The notes beneath the pieces were generated by a model. It was not told the origin of the DNA and searched no databases. It saw only the letters and a program-made list of their open reading frames with translations. A program made the position numbers and the translations under genes. From the NCBI GenBank assembly GCA_963728165.1, contig CAVSIY010000002.1, forward strand, positions 248,001-312,000: DNA of 64,000 nucleotides, in the 5' to 3' direction. Origin of the DNA: Hyphomicrobium_A sp963728165. Lineage in GTDB: Bacteria > Pseudomonadota > Alphaproteobacteria > Rhizobiales > Hyphomicrobiaceae. How positions within the stretch are numbered: position 1 is the stretch's first letter; every line of letters starts with the position of its first letter. Positions 9,147-18,043 of this stretch are shown here, piece by piece.

Positions 9147-11453
9147 GTGCAGGACTGGTTCTTCAAGCAAGGCCGCCGCGCCAAGCTCATCAACTGGATG
9201 GGCCTTGATTCGCGCATCGATTCGGCGCTGGCGGAGAGCTGGGCCGCCATCCGCGACTACTGGAACGCCGGCTCGAGCTTCTTTGCCCGCTTCAAGCTTA
9301 CCGGCTGGCGCCGGCTCGCCAACGAGGCGGGCTCGGAGGCGCTGACGCTGGGCATGGGCGGCCTCCTCGTCATGTTCGCGCTCGCCATCCCAGCCTTCCA
9401 CGAGTTCGACGAGGGCAAGTTCCTGACCGGGCAGTACGCAGTCAAGTTCCTCGACCAGAACGGCAACGAGATCGGCAAGCGCGGCATCCTGCAAAACGAT
9501 TCAGTCCCGCTCGACGAGATCCCCGATACCCTGATCAAGGCTACGCTCGCCACCGAGGACCGCCGCTTCTTCGAGCACTGGGGCATCGACGTCATCGGCA
9601 CCCTGCGCGCGCTCGTTACCAACCTGCAGGCCAACGAGGTGGTGCAGGGCGGCTCCTCCATCACCCAGCAGGTCGCCAAGATCTTGTTCCTCTCGTCCGA
9701 GCGCTCGCTCAAGCGCAAGATCAAGGAGGCGTTCCTGGCGATGCTGCTCGAGGCGCGCTTCTCCAAGCGCCAGATCCTGAAGCTCTACTTCGACCGCGCC
9801 TACATGGGCGGCGGCGCCTTCGGCGTGGAGGCGGCGTCGGAGTACTACTTCGGCAAGTCGGTGCGCCAGATCAACTTAGCCGAGTCGGCGCTGCTCGCCG
9901 GCCTGTTCAAGGCGCCGACCAAGTACGCCCCAACCGTCAGCCTGCCCAATTCGCGCGCGCGCACCAACGAGGTGCTCACCAACCTGGTGGAGGCCGGCTA
10001 CTACACCTCGGGCCAGGTGCACGCCGCCCGCGTGCACCCGGCGGTGATCGTGGAGAACCGCAACCCCAACAGCCCCGACTGGTTCCTCGACTGGGCCTTC
10101 GAGGAGGTGCAGCGCATCATGGCGGGCCGCAACGGCCCATACGTGCTCACCGCGCGCACGACGATCGACCTCAACATGCAGAAGGCGACGGACGAGGCGC
10201 TCCTCTCGGGCCTCAAGCAGTACCGCGGCAACCACGTCACCAGCGGCGCCATCGTGCTGATGGAGACCGACGGCGCCGTTAAGGCCCTGACCGGCGGGCC
10301 CGACTACGGCGAGAGCCAGTTCAACCGCGCGACCCACGCCAGGCGCCAGCCCGGCTCCTCGTTCAAGATCTACGTCTACGCCACCGCGCTCGAGAACGGG
10401 TTCAAGCCGACGACGATCGTGCGCGACGCCTCGCGCTCGTGCGGCAACTGGCATCCCTCGAACTACGGCGGCGGCGGCGGCAGCGGAGCGTCTATGCCGC
10501 TCTGGCAGGGGCTCGCGCGCTCGCTCAACACGGTCGCCGCCGAGCTCTCCTTCAAGGTCGGGCGCGAGAAGGTGATCGAGATGACGCGGCGCCTCGGCAT
10601 CACCGGCATCAGGAAGACCTGCTCCATGGCGCTCGGCGACTACGGCATCGCCCCGATCCAGCACGCGGGTGGCGTCGCCACATTCGCCAACGGCGGCAAG
10701 CTCGCCAAGCCCTACGCCATCCTCGACCTCGTGAGCTCGAAGGGCGACCTCGTCTACTCCAGGGACCGCGACGAGCCGCCGGCGCCGCAGGTGGTCAGCC
10801 GCAAGGTGGCCGAGGAGATGAACTGGATGCTCAACAAGGTGGTGACCGAGGGCACCGGCAGGGCGGCGCAGCTCGACTTTACCAATGTCGCCGGCAAGAC
10901 GGGAACGAGCACCGGGCCCAAGGACGTTTGGTTCGTCGGCTTCACCGGCAAGTACGTCGGCGTCGTCTGGCTCGGCAACGACGACAACTCCAACATGGCG
11001 GGCGGCACCACCGGCGGCCACTATGCGGGCCCGGTGTGGCATTCCTTCATGTCCGTCGTCCACACCGACATGAACATCCCCACGATCCCCGGCCTGCAGC
11101 CGCACCCCGTGCAAGTCGCCGAGCAGCAGCGCCTTGCCGCCCTGCGCACCGAAGGCGCGGCAGGCGCCGCCGCGGGTGACAACGCGCAGCACGCCTCCAC
11201 AAGCCTCATGTCCGACCAAACGCGCGAGGCCTTGAAGCGTTTGGCACAGGCCATGCGCAAAGCGGCGGGTGTCAGCGAGCCGGCCGCAGAGCCGGCAGGT
11301 ACCGGGCCGCCCGGCGCGCCGGGAGCTGCGCCAGACAAGCCGCCGGGCAAGCGGGCGGAAGGAAGTGGGCCGCGCATTGGGCTGCCGCAGAACCGCACGT
11401 TCGGCACGGCGCAAACAAACGTCGACGAGACATCCCGCCGTGCTCTCCCATAG
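9147..11453 (+). CDS. Penicillin-binding protein 1A family (glycosyltransferase/transpeptidase)
   Basis: A bifunctional class A PBP of 768 residues, starting at GTG 9147 with AAGGA seven bases upstream. A cytoplasmic N-terminus is followed by one TM helix (about 66-84). The GT51 glycosyltransferase domain has EDRRFFEHWGID (catalytic Glu138) and GGSSITQQVAK. The transpeptidase has SSFK (Ser404/Lys407), an SLN motif in the ARSLNTVA stretch and KTGTS (Lys584). A Pro/Ala-rich tail follows. It polymerises and crosslinks peptidoglycan at the inner membrane. The 13-bp gap to the DUF1214 gene suggests co-transcription with the next two genes. Confidence 0.93.
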   Translation: MQDWFFKQGRRAKLINWMGLDSRIDSALAESWAAIRDYWNAGSSFFARFKLTGWRRLANEAGSEALTLGMGGLLVMFALAIPAFHEFDEGKFLTGQYAVKFLDQNGNEIGKRGILQNDSVPLDEIPDTLIKATLATEDRRFFEHWGIDVIGTLRALVTNLQANEVVQGGSSITQQVAKILFLSSERSLKRKIKEAFLAMLLEARFSKRQILKLYFDRAYMGGGAFGVEAASEYYFGKSVRQINLAESALLAGLFKAPTKYAPTVSLPNSRARTNEVLTNLVEAGYYTSGQVHAARVHPAVIVENRNPNSPDWFLDWAFEEVQRIMAGRNGPYVLTARTTIDLNMQKATDEALLSGLKQYRGNHVTSGAIVLMETDGAVKALTGGPDYGESQFNRATHARRQPGSSFKIYVYATALENGFKPTTIVRDASRSCGNWHPSNYGGGGGSGASMPLWQGLARSLNTVAAELSFKVGREKVIEMTRRLGITGIRKTCSMALGDYGIAPIQHAGGVATFANGGKLAKPYAILDLVSSKGDLVYSRDRDEPPAPQVVSRKVAEEMNWMLNKVVTEGTGRAAQLDFTNVAGKTGTSTGPKDVWFVGFTGKYVGVVWLGNDDNSNMAGGTTGGHYAGPVWHSFMSVVHTDMNIPTIPGLQPHPVQVAEQQRLAALRTEGAAGAAAGDNAQHASTSLMSDQTREALKRLAQAMRKAAGVSEPAAEPAGTGPPGAPGAAPDKPPGKRAEGSGPRIGLPQNRTFGTAQTNVDETSRRALP

Positions 11454-11466
11454 TGCGCTGACCCCC

Positions 11467-12093
11467 ATGCACGTGGTTCTGCACAAGCTGCAGAAGCGCG
11501 TGTCGATACTCCTAGCGCTGCTCGGCGACTGGGCTGCCTTCATCGGCGTCGTGCTGATCTTAGGGCTCGGAACCAGCTGGTACATGATCGACATCGGCAC
11601 GCCGCTCACCACCGTGCGCGAGGGCCCTTGGGTCAGCTGGACCTCGGCGGGGCGGGCCGACGCCGATCCTTACACGCGCGCCCACTTCGCGCGGCTCGGG
11701 ACGCTGCAGCTCACCGCCGAGATGACGCTCACCTATGTCGCCTTCAGCGACAGCCAGGGCCGTCGCCTGCACTCCTCCTGTGACTACAGCGTCGAGGGAC
11801 ACGAGCCGGCGGCAGGCTGGTGGAGCCTCACCGTGTTCGATGACCGCGGCGAGCTGATCGCCAATCCGGCGCAACGCTACGCCTTCACCAGCCAGTCGAT
11901 CGCCCTGCGCCCGGACGGAACCTTTGTGGTGGCGCTGGCGCGCGACGCGCGGCCCGGCAACTGGCTGCCGACCGGTGGTGCGGGACGTCTCGCTCTCGTG
12001 TTCACGACGCTCGATCCCAGCGCGCCGCTTCTGGCGAAACCGGGCGAGGAGCACAGGCCGCTGCCTCAAATCAAGCGGATCCAGTGCCGATGA
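11467..12093 (+). CDS. DUF1214 domain membrane-anchored protein
   Basis: A 208-residue protein starting at ATG 11467. One N-terminal hydrophobic segment (about residues 22-40, WAAFIGVVLILGLGTSWYMI) anchors it. The rest is a beta-rich domain with the DUF1214 signature: GWWSLTVFDDRGELIANPAQ, then YAFTSQSI. DUF1214 is usually paired with DUF1254, either fused or adjacent, as here, where the next gene overlaps by four bases (ATGA). The pair is widespread in alphaproteobacteria and presumably works in the periplasm; no reaction is known. Location after PBP1A hints at an envelope role. Confidence 0.85.
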   Translation: MHVVLHKLQKRVSILLALLGDWAAFIGVVLILGLGTSWYMIDIGTPLTTVREGPWVSWTSAGRADADPYTRAHFARLGTLQLTAEMTLTYVAFSDSQGRRLHSSCDYSVEGHEPAAGWWSLTVFDDRGELIANPAQRYAFTSQSIALRPDGTFVVALARDARPGNWLPTGGAGRLALVFTTLDPSAPLLAKPGEEHRPLPQIKRIQCR

Positions 12094-12668
12094 ACCTGCA
12101 CAATCCTCTCAAGAACGCCAACTGGCAGCTCATCATCGCAGCACCGATCGCGGCCGGCATCCTGCATATCTGCGCCACGCTTGCCGCACCTTACCTTACG
12201 GCTGCATCCGCCTTCAGCCGCTTGGCGCCGGCGCTGCCCGTCAACAAAATGCAGGTGCTGCACCCCATCTCGCCCGGCACCGAGCCGCTCCCCTTCCTTT
12301 CGCCGCACGCGCGCTACGCCATGTGCCGGTTCGACTCCTCGGGCGGACCCGTCAGCGTCACCGCCACCCTGCCGCCTGATCCCGGCTGGATGCTCGCTGT
12401 GATCTCGCCGCAAGGCGACAACGTCTATGCCGCCGCATCGACACCCGGGCGTGAGACGCCGATCACCCTCGTGCTCGTCCCTTCCGAGAACCATTTTCTC
12501 GGCGTGACGCCCGAGGCACGCGGCATCGCGCGCGACGCGCAGCCGCCCGCCGTCATCGCGGCGACGCGCGGCATCGTCGTGGTGCGAGGACCCGACAAGG
12601 GTATCGCGTATCGGGGTGAGGTCGAGCGCGATCTGCGCAAGGCGGCCTGCTCGGGCCGGCCCTTCTGA
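12090..12668 (+). CDS. DUF1254 domain membrane-anchored protein
   Basis: A 192-residue protein. Start ATG 12090 overlaps the preceding stop as ATGA, indicating translational coupling with the DUF1214 gene. It has one N-terminal TM (about 11-33, WQLIIAAPIAAGILHICATL). The body includes PHARYAMCRFDSSGGPVSVT and DPGWMLAVISPQGDNVYAAA, matching the short DUF1254 proteins that accompany DUF1214. Only this module is present, without the long C-terminal domain of larger fusions. Function is unknown; the pair is probably a periplasmic complex. Confidence 0.82.
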   Translation: MNLHNPLKNANWQLIIAAPIAAGILHICATLAAPYLTAASAFSRLAPALPVNKMQVLHPISPGTEPLPFLSPHARYAMCRFDSSGGPVSVTATLPPDPGWMLAVISPQGDNVYAAASTPGRETPITLVLVPSENHFLGVTPEARGIARDAQPPAVIAATRGIVVVRGPDKGIAYRGEVERDLRKAACSGRPF

Positions 12669-12695
12669 AGCCGCCTCGCGCCGCACGAGGTCCGA

Positions 12696-12896
12696 CTATT
12701 CGGCAAGCTCCAAGACGTCACGCTGCGGACCCCGGGACCGCTTCTTGGCCGAGGCAGCTTGCGCGGCCTCTGCCTCGCCCCAGTGCTCGTAGCGGATGCC
12801 AGGGAATACGATCACCTCAGCCGTCGCATCAGCGGGCGCAAGGGCGCCCTCGTCGCGTCGCGTCCCCGCAGGACGGAATGTCAGTATCTTCGCCAT
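12696..12896 (-). CDS. Conserved small hypothetical protein
   Basis: A 66-residue product beginning MAKILTFRPAGTRRDEGALA. It contains an AEVIVFPGIRYEHWGE motif and a basic RSRGPQRD tail before a LELAE end. The pattern resembles small uncharacterised proteins common in Hyphomicrobiales, though no named family is certain. It is soluble, with no TM or Cys. The start chosen is the ATG at 12896; a longer frame would begin at 12941. It is convergent with the DUF1254 gene. Confidence 0.65.
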   Translation of the reverse strand: MAKILTFRPAGTRRDEGALAPADATAEVIVFPGIRYEHWGEAEAAQAASAKKRSRGPQRDVLELAE

Positions 12897-13045
12897 GCGC
12901 TCCCTCGTGACGTGGCTCCCTTCGTTGCCACCTGAGCTCACCGCAGGACTGTTCCGCGCTCGAATCGGAGCTTACATTTTGGTGGTCCCAACCGTTACAG
13001 AAAACTTAAGGGGACGCGTGGCGCCCCGACCACCTGAGGCGTCGA

Positions 13046-13402
13046 TCACACACTCGAGGACTCGAGCTGATCGTCGAGGAAGTGGCGACCCTGGCGATCC
13101 TCGACCTCGACCAGCCACAGATCGGAATCGAAGCTCGCCTCGCGTGCGAGAAAAGCATCCGCGTCGCCTTCGCTGACCCCGTCGCGCGAAAGCAGCGCGA
13201 TCCAGCGCCGGTCGCTCTCCGCGCCCGCCAGTCCGGCCGGCGCCGGACCGAAAATGAGGCACATTCCGTCGAGACGATTGACCTTGATGAAGATGGCGCC
13301 GGCGTCGTCATCGCCGTGACGCACGACGACGGCGGATGCGCCCTCGATGACGCACCGACGTAGGTAGGCCTTCACCCAAAATTCTGCCCTGAGGCGCATC
13401 AC
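13046..13402 (-). CDS. DUF1491 family protein
   Basis: A 118-residue cytoplasmic protein that begins MMRLRAEFWVKAYLRRCVIE. It continues with HGDDDAGAIFIKVNRLDG and ends in a FDSDLWLVEVEDRQGRHFLD segment, the conserved blocks of DUF1491. The family is nearly restricted to alphaproteobacteria and has no known function. In many genomes it adjoins a peptidoglycan-binding gene, as it does here: the PG-binding gene upstream ends at 13444 on the same strand, 41 bases away, so they probably form an operon. Either of the first two Met codons may be used. Confidence 0.85.
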   Translation of the reverse strand: MMRLRAEFWVKAYLRRCVIEGASAVVVRHGDDDAGAIFIKVNRLDGMCLIFGPAPAGLAGAESDRRWIALLSRDGVSEGDADAFLAREASFDSDLWLVEVEDRQGRHFLDDQLESSSV

Positions 13403-13443
13403 GCCGGCACTCTAAGGCGGCCCCGGCGGAGCGCAAGAGCGCA

Positions 13444-14130
13444 TCAGCGCCCGGAGGCAACGCGCCCCTCGCTCGCGAGCCGCGCCAAACGCGCGACAAG
13501 CGGCCCCGAGACGCGGCCCGACTCGCCCAGCGCCTGGTCGACCTCGAACTCACGGATCGCACGCGCCGTCTCGGGCGTAAGCTCCCCATCGATGCGCCCT
13601 GGCCGGTAGCCGAGCTTGGCGAGCGAGGACTGGACCTGCCGGATCACGTCGCGCGCTTCCGCGCTCTGCCCCCTGGAGCCGATCGGCTCGGAGCGCGTGT
13701 CGCCCCCGAGCAGGATGCGCTTCAACAGCTCCTGGCTCGGGTGGCCGGTGAGCGCCAGGCCGTGGTCGTACTCGAAACCCATGACCGCAGCGCGCGTCAT
13801 AAGACCCGCCACACCGTCCACACCGCCTGTCTCGTAGCCGCGAACCTGCAGCTCGCGCTGCACTGCGCGCGTGAGGTCGGCGCCATCATGCGGGATCGAG
13901 ACGGGCAACAGGGAGGAAGCGTTGAGGCCGCTGTCGGAACGCGCGCCCGGGCGGCCAATCGAGCCGGTGTCCCCGACGCCGATCGGATCAGCGCTCGCCA
14001 TGCGGCGCGCGTCCATGGCCTCGCCGTCGGATCCGCGCGCGCGCGGCTGCAGGAAGAAGAGATTTGCCGCCACGCCGCCGCTCAGCAACAGAAACGCAAT
14101 GAGTTGCAGCTTCACTCGGCCCGACGACAT
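13444..14130 (-). CDS. Peptidoglycan-binding domain protein, membrane-anchored
   Basis: A 228-residue protein with an N-terminal signal anchor (KLQLIAFLLLSGGVAANLFF). A low-complexity linker is followed by two PG_binding_1-like repeats: RAVQRELQVRGYETGGVDGV (about residues 88-145) and QVQSSLAKLGYRPGRIDGEL (about 163-222). Each has the G-Y-x-x-G-x-x-D-G turn typical of peptidoglycan binding. It should sit in the inner membrane with the binding domains in the periplasm. It probably shares an operon with the DUF1491 gene downstream. There is no catalytic domain, so a scaffold or sensor role is likely. Confidence 0.87.
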   Translation of the reverse strand: MSSGRVKLQLIAFLLLSGGVAANLFFLQPRARGSDGEAMDARRMASADPIGVGDTGSIGRPGARSDSGLNASSLLPVSIPHDGADLTRAVQRELQVRGYETGGVDGVAGLMTRAAVMGFEYDHGLALTGHPSQELLKRILLGGDTRSEPIGSRGQSAEARDVIRQVQSSLAKLGYRPGRIDGELTPETARAIREFEVDQALGESGRVSGPLVARLARLASEGRVASGR

Positions 14131-14376
14131 GGCTCACCCCCTACGCGGCGCTTACAACCGATCGCCAGTATGTGCGCCAGCGCGTAAACGAATGCTTAAC
14201 TCTGGTTGACGCGCGGTTGACGCTGCGTCGGGGTTTGCACGCGCGAGGACGCGGCCCGATCAATAAAGTTTGCATGAAATTCTGCGATAGTTTTGCGCTT
14301 GCATGAGGCGCTTTGTTGAGATCGGCCTGCTATGACAACGAAAGAAGGAAATCGGACCCGGTTGGAGCGCGTCCCC

Positions 14377-14718
14377 ATGTCCATCGTCAAGATCGGCATC
14401 CTCGTGGCCGTCGTCATCGCCGTGTTGCCAGCGGACAAGGAGCAGCAGGCCCGTCTTTATGATCGGGCGGCGGGCGCCGTGCACTGGACGGCAACGTTCT
14501 GCGACCGCAACGGCCCCACGTGCGAGCAGGCGGGCGACGTGTGGTCGGCCTTCTTGCAGAAGGCGCAATTCGGCGCGCAGATGGCCTACGAGCTGGCGCT
14601 CAAGTATTCGAAGGGCGACACCGGCACGCTCGCACCCGCCTCGATCGAGCCGGCTCAGGGCACGCTCATGCCCCACGATCTGCAGCCTGCTTGGCGCGGA
14701 AGCCCGACGGGCATCTGA
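14377..14718 (+). CDS. Small membrane-anchored hypothetical protein (DUF5330-like)
   Basis: A 113-residue product from ATG 14377 (GGAG ten bases upstream); an in-frame ATG at 14332 would add 15 residues. The N-terminus is one hydrophobic helix (MSIVKIGILVAVVIAVLPAD). The soluble part contains two Cys (ATFCDRNGPTCEQAG) that could form a periplasmic disulfide, then QFGAQMAYELALKY. The arrangement resembles the DUF5330 proteins of Hyphomicrobiales; the family call is tentative. It precedes sufE on the same strand. Confidence 0.65.
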   Translation: MSIVKIGILVAVVIAVLPADKEQQARLYDRAAGAVHWTATFCDRNGPTCEQAGDVWSAFLQKAQFGAQMAYELALKYSKGDTGTLAPASIEPAQGTLMPHDLQPAWRGSPTGI

Positions 14719-14823
14719 CCCCAGGCGCGCAACCGTCTGCAAATTCGCGTCTGTGTTGCCTCTGCGCGGGCATTTGCAACGCCTGCCGAGGCGATGTTGC
14801 GCATGGCCCCGTGGACCCCCCAT

Positions 14824-15303
14824 ATGTTAGGAGACATCCATAGCCTCGAGACGATTGGACCCCAATTGGCAACGCTTGCCGACATCCGCTCCGACTTCGC
14901 CGTGCTCGATGACTGGGAGGACCGGTATCGCTACGTCATCGAGCTCGGACGCACGCTCGCGCCCCTGCCCGAAGCGCTGCGGACAGACGCCAACAAGGTG
15001 CGCGGCTGCGCCAGCCAGGTCTGGCTCGCAACGCGCCTCGAGCGCGAGAACGGCGCCTCGCAGCTGACGTTTCAAGCCGACAGCGACGCCCACATCGTGC
15101 GCGGGCTCATCGCGATCCTGTTCGCCATCTATGACCACCGCTCGGTGGACGAGATTCTTGCCACCGATGCCGATGCGGTCTTCGCCGAGCTCGGCCTCAA
15201 GGAGCACCTGACCCCGCAGCGCTCCAACGGGCTTGCCTCCATGGTCGCCCGCATCCGCGCCGACGCGCTTGCCGCAAAGGCGCAGCGGGCATCGGCCCAC
15301 TGA
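14824..15303 (+). CDS. sufE: SufE family Fe-S cluster sulfur-acceptor protein
   Basis: About 159 residues from ATG 14824; ATGs at 14794 and 14803 are alternatives and none has an ideal ribosome site. The family core is clear: FAVLDDWEDRYRYVIELGR, then NKVRGCASQVWLATR, where the Cys in RGCASQVW is the persulfide acceptor. SufE takes sulfur from the SufS cysteine desulfurase and hands it to the SufBCD scaffold. The gene stands outside any suf operon, which is common in this order. It is convergent with the DUF6456 gene. Confidence 0.9.
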   Translation: MLGDIHSLETIGPQLATLADIRSDFAVLDDWEDRYRYVIELGRTLAPLPEALRTDANKVRGCASQVWLATRLERENGASQLTFQADSDAHIVRGLIAILFAIYDHRSVDEILATDADAVFAELGLKEHLTPQRSNGLASMVARIRADALAAKAQRASAH

Positions 15304-15310
15304 CGCAGCC

Positions 15311-15892
15311 TCACTCCGCCGGCAATTCGAACAGTGGTCGATAGTCCTCGCTGCCCCAGTGGCGCACGGGTCCGGCGCAGGCCTCGCGCGCGCCCATGCA
15401 CGCGCCGATAGATGGGCCGATGCCGTAGTGGCGGGCGAGCCGCGTGAGCGCCAGTTGGAGCACGACCTTGCCCGAGCGCTGCGGCCACCCCGCCGTCCGC
15501 TCCGCCTCCTCCAATCCCTTCAGGTGGCAGCACACGTCGATCAGGATGCCGGAGAGCTCCGGGCCCACCGCCGACAGGGCGCGCCGCACGCGCTCGCGCG
15601 CCGCCGCCACGTTGTCGGCCATGTCAGCGTCGGAGCGGAACGCCATCCCCGAGCGGCGGCGACGCTGCGCCGGCGCATTCGTAGACCAGCTCATGGTCAC
15701 GCGCGGCGTCATCTGACCAAACCAGAAATCGGCACGCAGCCGCTCGCCGGCATCGAACTGGGCTTGGGAGATCATCGCCGCGCCGTCCCGATCCTTGCGC
15801 CGGCGCAGCCAGGCGAGCGGACTTTCGGCCGGGTTGGGCCCAGCCGCTGAGGAAGATGCGGGGGCCTCCCGCTTGCGCGCCGCTGCAGACAT
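15311..15892 (-). CDS. DUF6456 domain protein (ATPase/HTH-associated)
   Basis: A 193-residue protein with a disordered, basic N-terminus. The conserved core reads SPLAWLRRRKDRDGAAMISQ, then FDAGERLRADFWFGQMTPRV, and a C-terminal block VCCHLKGLEEAERTAGWPQR followed by KVVLQLALTRLARHYG. This matches DUF6456, a mostly helical alphaproteobacterial family of unknown function. It lies 10 bases downstream of the DnaA-C-like gene on the same strand, so the two are likely co-transcribed. A DNA-related role is plausible from this pairing but not shown. Confidence 0.8.
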   Translation of the reverse strand: MSAAARKREAPASSSAAGPNPAESPLAWLRRRKDRDGAAMISQAQFDAGERLRADFWFGQMTPRVTMSWSTNAPAQRRRRSGMAFRSDADMADNVAAARERVRRALSAVGPELSGILIDVCCHLKGLEEAERTAGWPQRSGKVVLQLALTRLARHYGIGPSIGACMGAREACAGPVRHWGSEDYRPLFELPAE

Positions 15893-15902
15893 GAGACGCG
15901 CC

Positions 15903-16316
15903 TCAGAGCGAAAGGATGCGGCGGGCGGACGGCCGGGCGGCGAGCGCCGGCACCGCCCACTCGAGCAGGTCGAGCGCGCGGTCGAACAAGGGATCGTCGC
16001 GCCGATCCTCGATCACCCCGCAGGCGTGCGCGACGGTCGTGCGGTCGCGGCCGAAGAGCTTGCCCGTGTCGGTGAGCGTCAGTCCGCACGCCACGTGCGC
16101 CAGATACATGGCGACCTGCCGCGCCAGCGCCACTCTTGCCCGCCCCCGCGACAGGCGCCGCAGATCCTCGCGCCCCACGCCGAACACCTGCACCACCGCC
16201 TGCTCGATGGCCTCAGGCGAGGTCGTGGTGTGCCAGCAACCGCTCCGCAGCGGGGACGGGGCTCGTCGGTGATGAGGGCTTGGGGTGCGGGGAGAGCGTT
16301 CGAAGGTCTGCAGCAT
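15903..16316 (-). CDS. DnaA C-terminal-like helix-turn-helix protein
   Basis: A 137-residue protein whose second half resembles domain IV of DnaA: RQVAMYLAHVACGLTLTDTG, then KLFGRDRTTVAHACGVIEDR. In DnaA this is the DnaA-box binding helix-turn-helix. The AAA+ ATPase and oligomerisation domains are missing, so it cannot initiate replication by itself. Stand-alone versions are common in Hyphomicrobiales, paired with DUF6456 as here. It may bind DnaA-box-like sites as a regulator; this is inference. Confidence 0.82.
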   Translation of the reverse strand: MLQTFERSPRTPSPHHRRAPSPLRSGCWHTTTSPEAIEQAVVQVFGVGREDLRRLSRGRARVALARQVAMYLAHVACGLTLTDTGKLFGRDRTTVAHACGVIEDRRDDPLFDRALDLLEWAVPALAARPSARRILSL

Positions 16317-16540
16317 GGCCGAGGGTTCCGGTGCAAGCTCTGTGGCTTCGGCTTTGTCCCCCGACCCATCATACGCAAGGCCCGCCGACGCCCGAGCGCC
16401 AAACTAGCGGCTGAGTGAACAAGGGGGATAAGTCTGTCGCCGCGAGGGATCACGCCGCACGATGCTGACGGCTCGCCTTATCCCCGCAGGGCTCGGACGA
16501 TGCGACAGTCGCGGCTGCAAACCAGCTCGAGCGGCCTGCC

Positions 16541-16897
16541 ATGTCCGACCCCAAAGCGAAGGATCGCAGCGCGCGCCGATCAGAGCGGCCGCTGCCGAAA
16601 GAGCAAACCCCAACTGCTCCTGCCGTCGCCGCGAGCTACGTGCGGGCGCGCGACCTTCCCAAGCTCGTGCCGCTCTGGCCCAGCGAGCTGCGAACCATGA
16701 GCCGCGCCGACCACGCACGTCTTCTCGCCAAGCTGCGCCGCGCCCTCAGACTCGAACGCCAGCGCGGTCTTGGCGGGCACTGGAGCTATGACCTCGCGCG
16801 CCATGCGCAGCTGTTGCGCGCCTACCGGGCCGAGACGGCCGCCTACCTGCAGGCGTTGCCAGGCATGACGACAGCGCGAGGGTGCAGAGCGGAGTGA
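16541..16897 (+). CDS. Conserved hypothetical protein, basic and helical
   Basis: A 118-residue product. A charged, probably disordered N-terminus (SDPKAKDRSARRSERPLPKE) precedes a helical domain: SYVRARDLPKLVPLWPSELR, then RADHARLLAKLRRALRLERQ and WSYDLARHAQLLRAYRAETA. No signal or TM is seen. It does not match a family I can name. It is divergent from the DnaA-C-like gene and may share its regulatory space (16317-16540). Confidence 0.6.
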   Translation: MSDPKAKDRSARRSERPLPKEQTPTAPAVAASYVRARDLPKLVPLWPSELRTMSRADHARLLAKLRRALRLERQRGLGGHWSYDLARHAQLLRAYRAETAAYLQALPGMTTARGCRAE

Positions 16898-16999
16898 TGG
16901 GCGTGCATGGCGCCTTTGCGTGCCGTTAACAACAAAGGCACGGTCTGCGCGCAGCAGCCGCACCTTCTGTAACCACCGGTAGCAACTGCGGGCCCAGGC

Positions 17000-17407
17000 T
17001 TATCTCTCGCGGCGGGTGCCGAGCCCCATCTTCTTTGCGAGATCGGAACGTGCGCGCGCATAATTGGGCGCGACCATAGGATAGTCGTGCGGAAGGGCCC
17101 ACTTTTCGCGGTACTCTTCCGGCGACAGATTGTAGTGCGTGCGCAGGTGCCGCTTCAACGACTTGAACTTCTTTCCGTCCTCCAAACAAATGATGTAGTC
17201 GGGCATGACGGATTTCTTGACCGGAACCTTGGGCTTCTGCTCTTCGCGCTCAACGGTCAGCGTATTTCCAGTTGCGCGGCTCAAGGCCGCGTGCGTTTCA
17301 CCGATCAGATGTGGCAGATCACTGGCAACGATGGCGTTGTTGCTGACGTAAGCCGAGACAATCCTCGCGGTCAGCTCGACAAGCTCCGGCGGTGATGCGT
17401 CTTCCAC
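17000..17407 (-). CDS. mucR: MucR/Ros family zinc-finger transcriptional regulator
   Basis: A 135-residue regulator. The GTG start at 17407 is chosen because AGGGA lies seven bases upstream and the protein then begins at the usual MucR N-terminus (MEDASPPELVELTARIVSAY). The earlier in-frame ATG at 17482 adds unrelated residues. The core has MPDYIICLEDGKKFKSLKRH, then LRTHYNLSPEEYREKWALP and DYPMVAPNYARARSDLAKK, the Ros/MucR Cys/His zinc finger and flanks. The family represses exopolysaccharide, motility and cell-cycle genes by binding AT-rich DNA. The low-GC stretch just upstream (about 17560-17720) fits autoregulation. Confidence 0.9.
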   Translation of the reverse strand: MEDASPPELVELTARIVSAYVSNNAIVASDLPHLIGETHAALSRATGNTLTVEREEQKPKVPVKKSVMPDYIICLEDGKKFKSLKRHLRTHYNLSPEEYREKWALPHDYPMVAPNYARARSDLAKKMGLGTRRER

Positions 17408-18043
17408 TCCGGTGTCCCTCCACAACAGGTGCGAGCGCTTCAACAGCGAGGCCCCGCACCGCAGTGCTACTTCAATTGCCAAAACCCGCGAGACATCGGC
17501 CCCATTCGACTTGGATGGCCGCGTCTCTCATCTAGCGACGAGGCGGCTAATACCGCCGTGGGGCCTTCTCTCGCATCGATAAACAGTAAAGTCAACAACA
17601 ACGCCGAAATGTACCTCCAGTATGCCTAATCTAAAGACCAGAGCTAGTCATTTGGCAATTTCATAACAGACCGGCATCACCTTGGTTCATAAGACGAACG
17701 GCTGGCCCGAAATCCCTGATCACTATTCACAAACGTTCAACTGTGGCGGTCGGCGCAACATTTTGGTTTGAGGGGCCGATCTTGACCGGCGTTCCTTCCT
17801 TCCTGCGGCGCAAGACCCACGATGTAGCGGCATCCAAAGCCCCAACATTGTCGGCTTCCTTGCGCAATCTCGGCAATGACGGGTTGCAGATCCGGAAGGT
17901 TGACAAGGCTGCAAGCTCGCAATCTCATAATGCTCCCGCTCGTGCCGATTGTGTGCGCCCGAGCGGGTGCCCCCGAGACCCACTACGACCCCCGGGCACG
18001 CCACAAGCGTCGCCGCCGTCCCTCTTTCCGCGTGGAGCGTTCA
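17408..18043. other. Intergenic region, AT-richer, probable mucR control region
   Basis: These 636 bases separate the divergent mucR and ptrB genes. No coding region is convincing. The part at 17560-17740 is clearly poorer in G and C than the rest of the window (runs such as GATAAACAGTAAAGTCAACA), which is typical upstream of mucR genes, whose products bind AT-rich DNA. The right part leads into the ptrB ribosome site. Confidence 0.5.

Noticed and set aside
9876..11612. Long minus-strand frame opposite the PBP1A gene
   Set aside because: Composition is repetitive (Arg, Ala, His, Gly) without motifs; the opposite strand has all PBP catalytic motifs.
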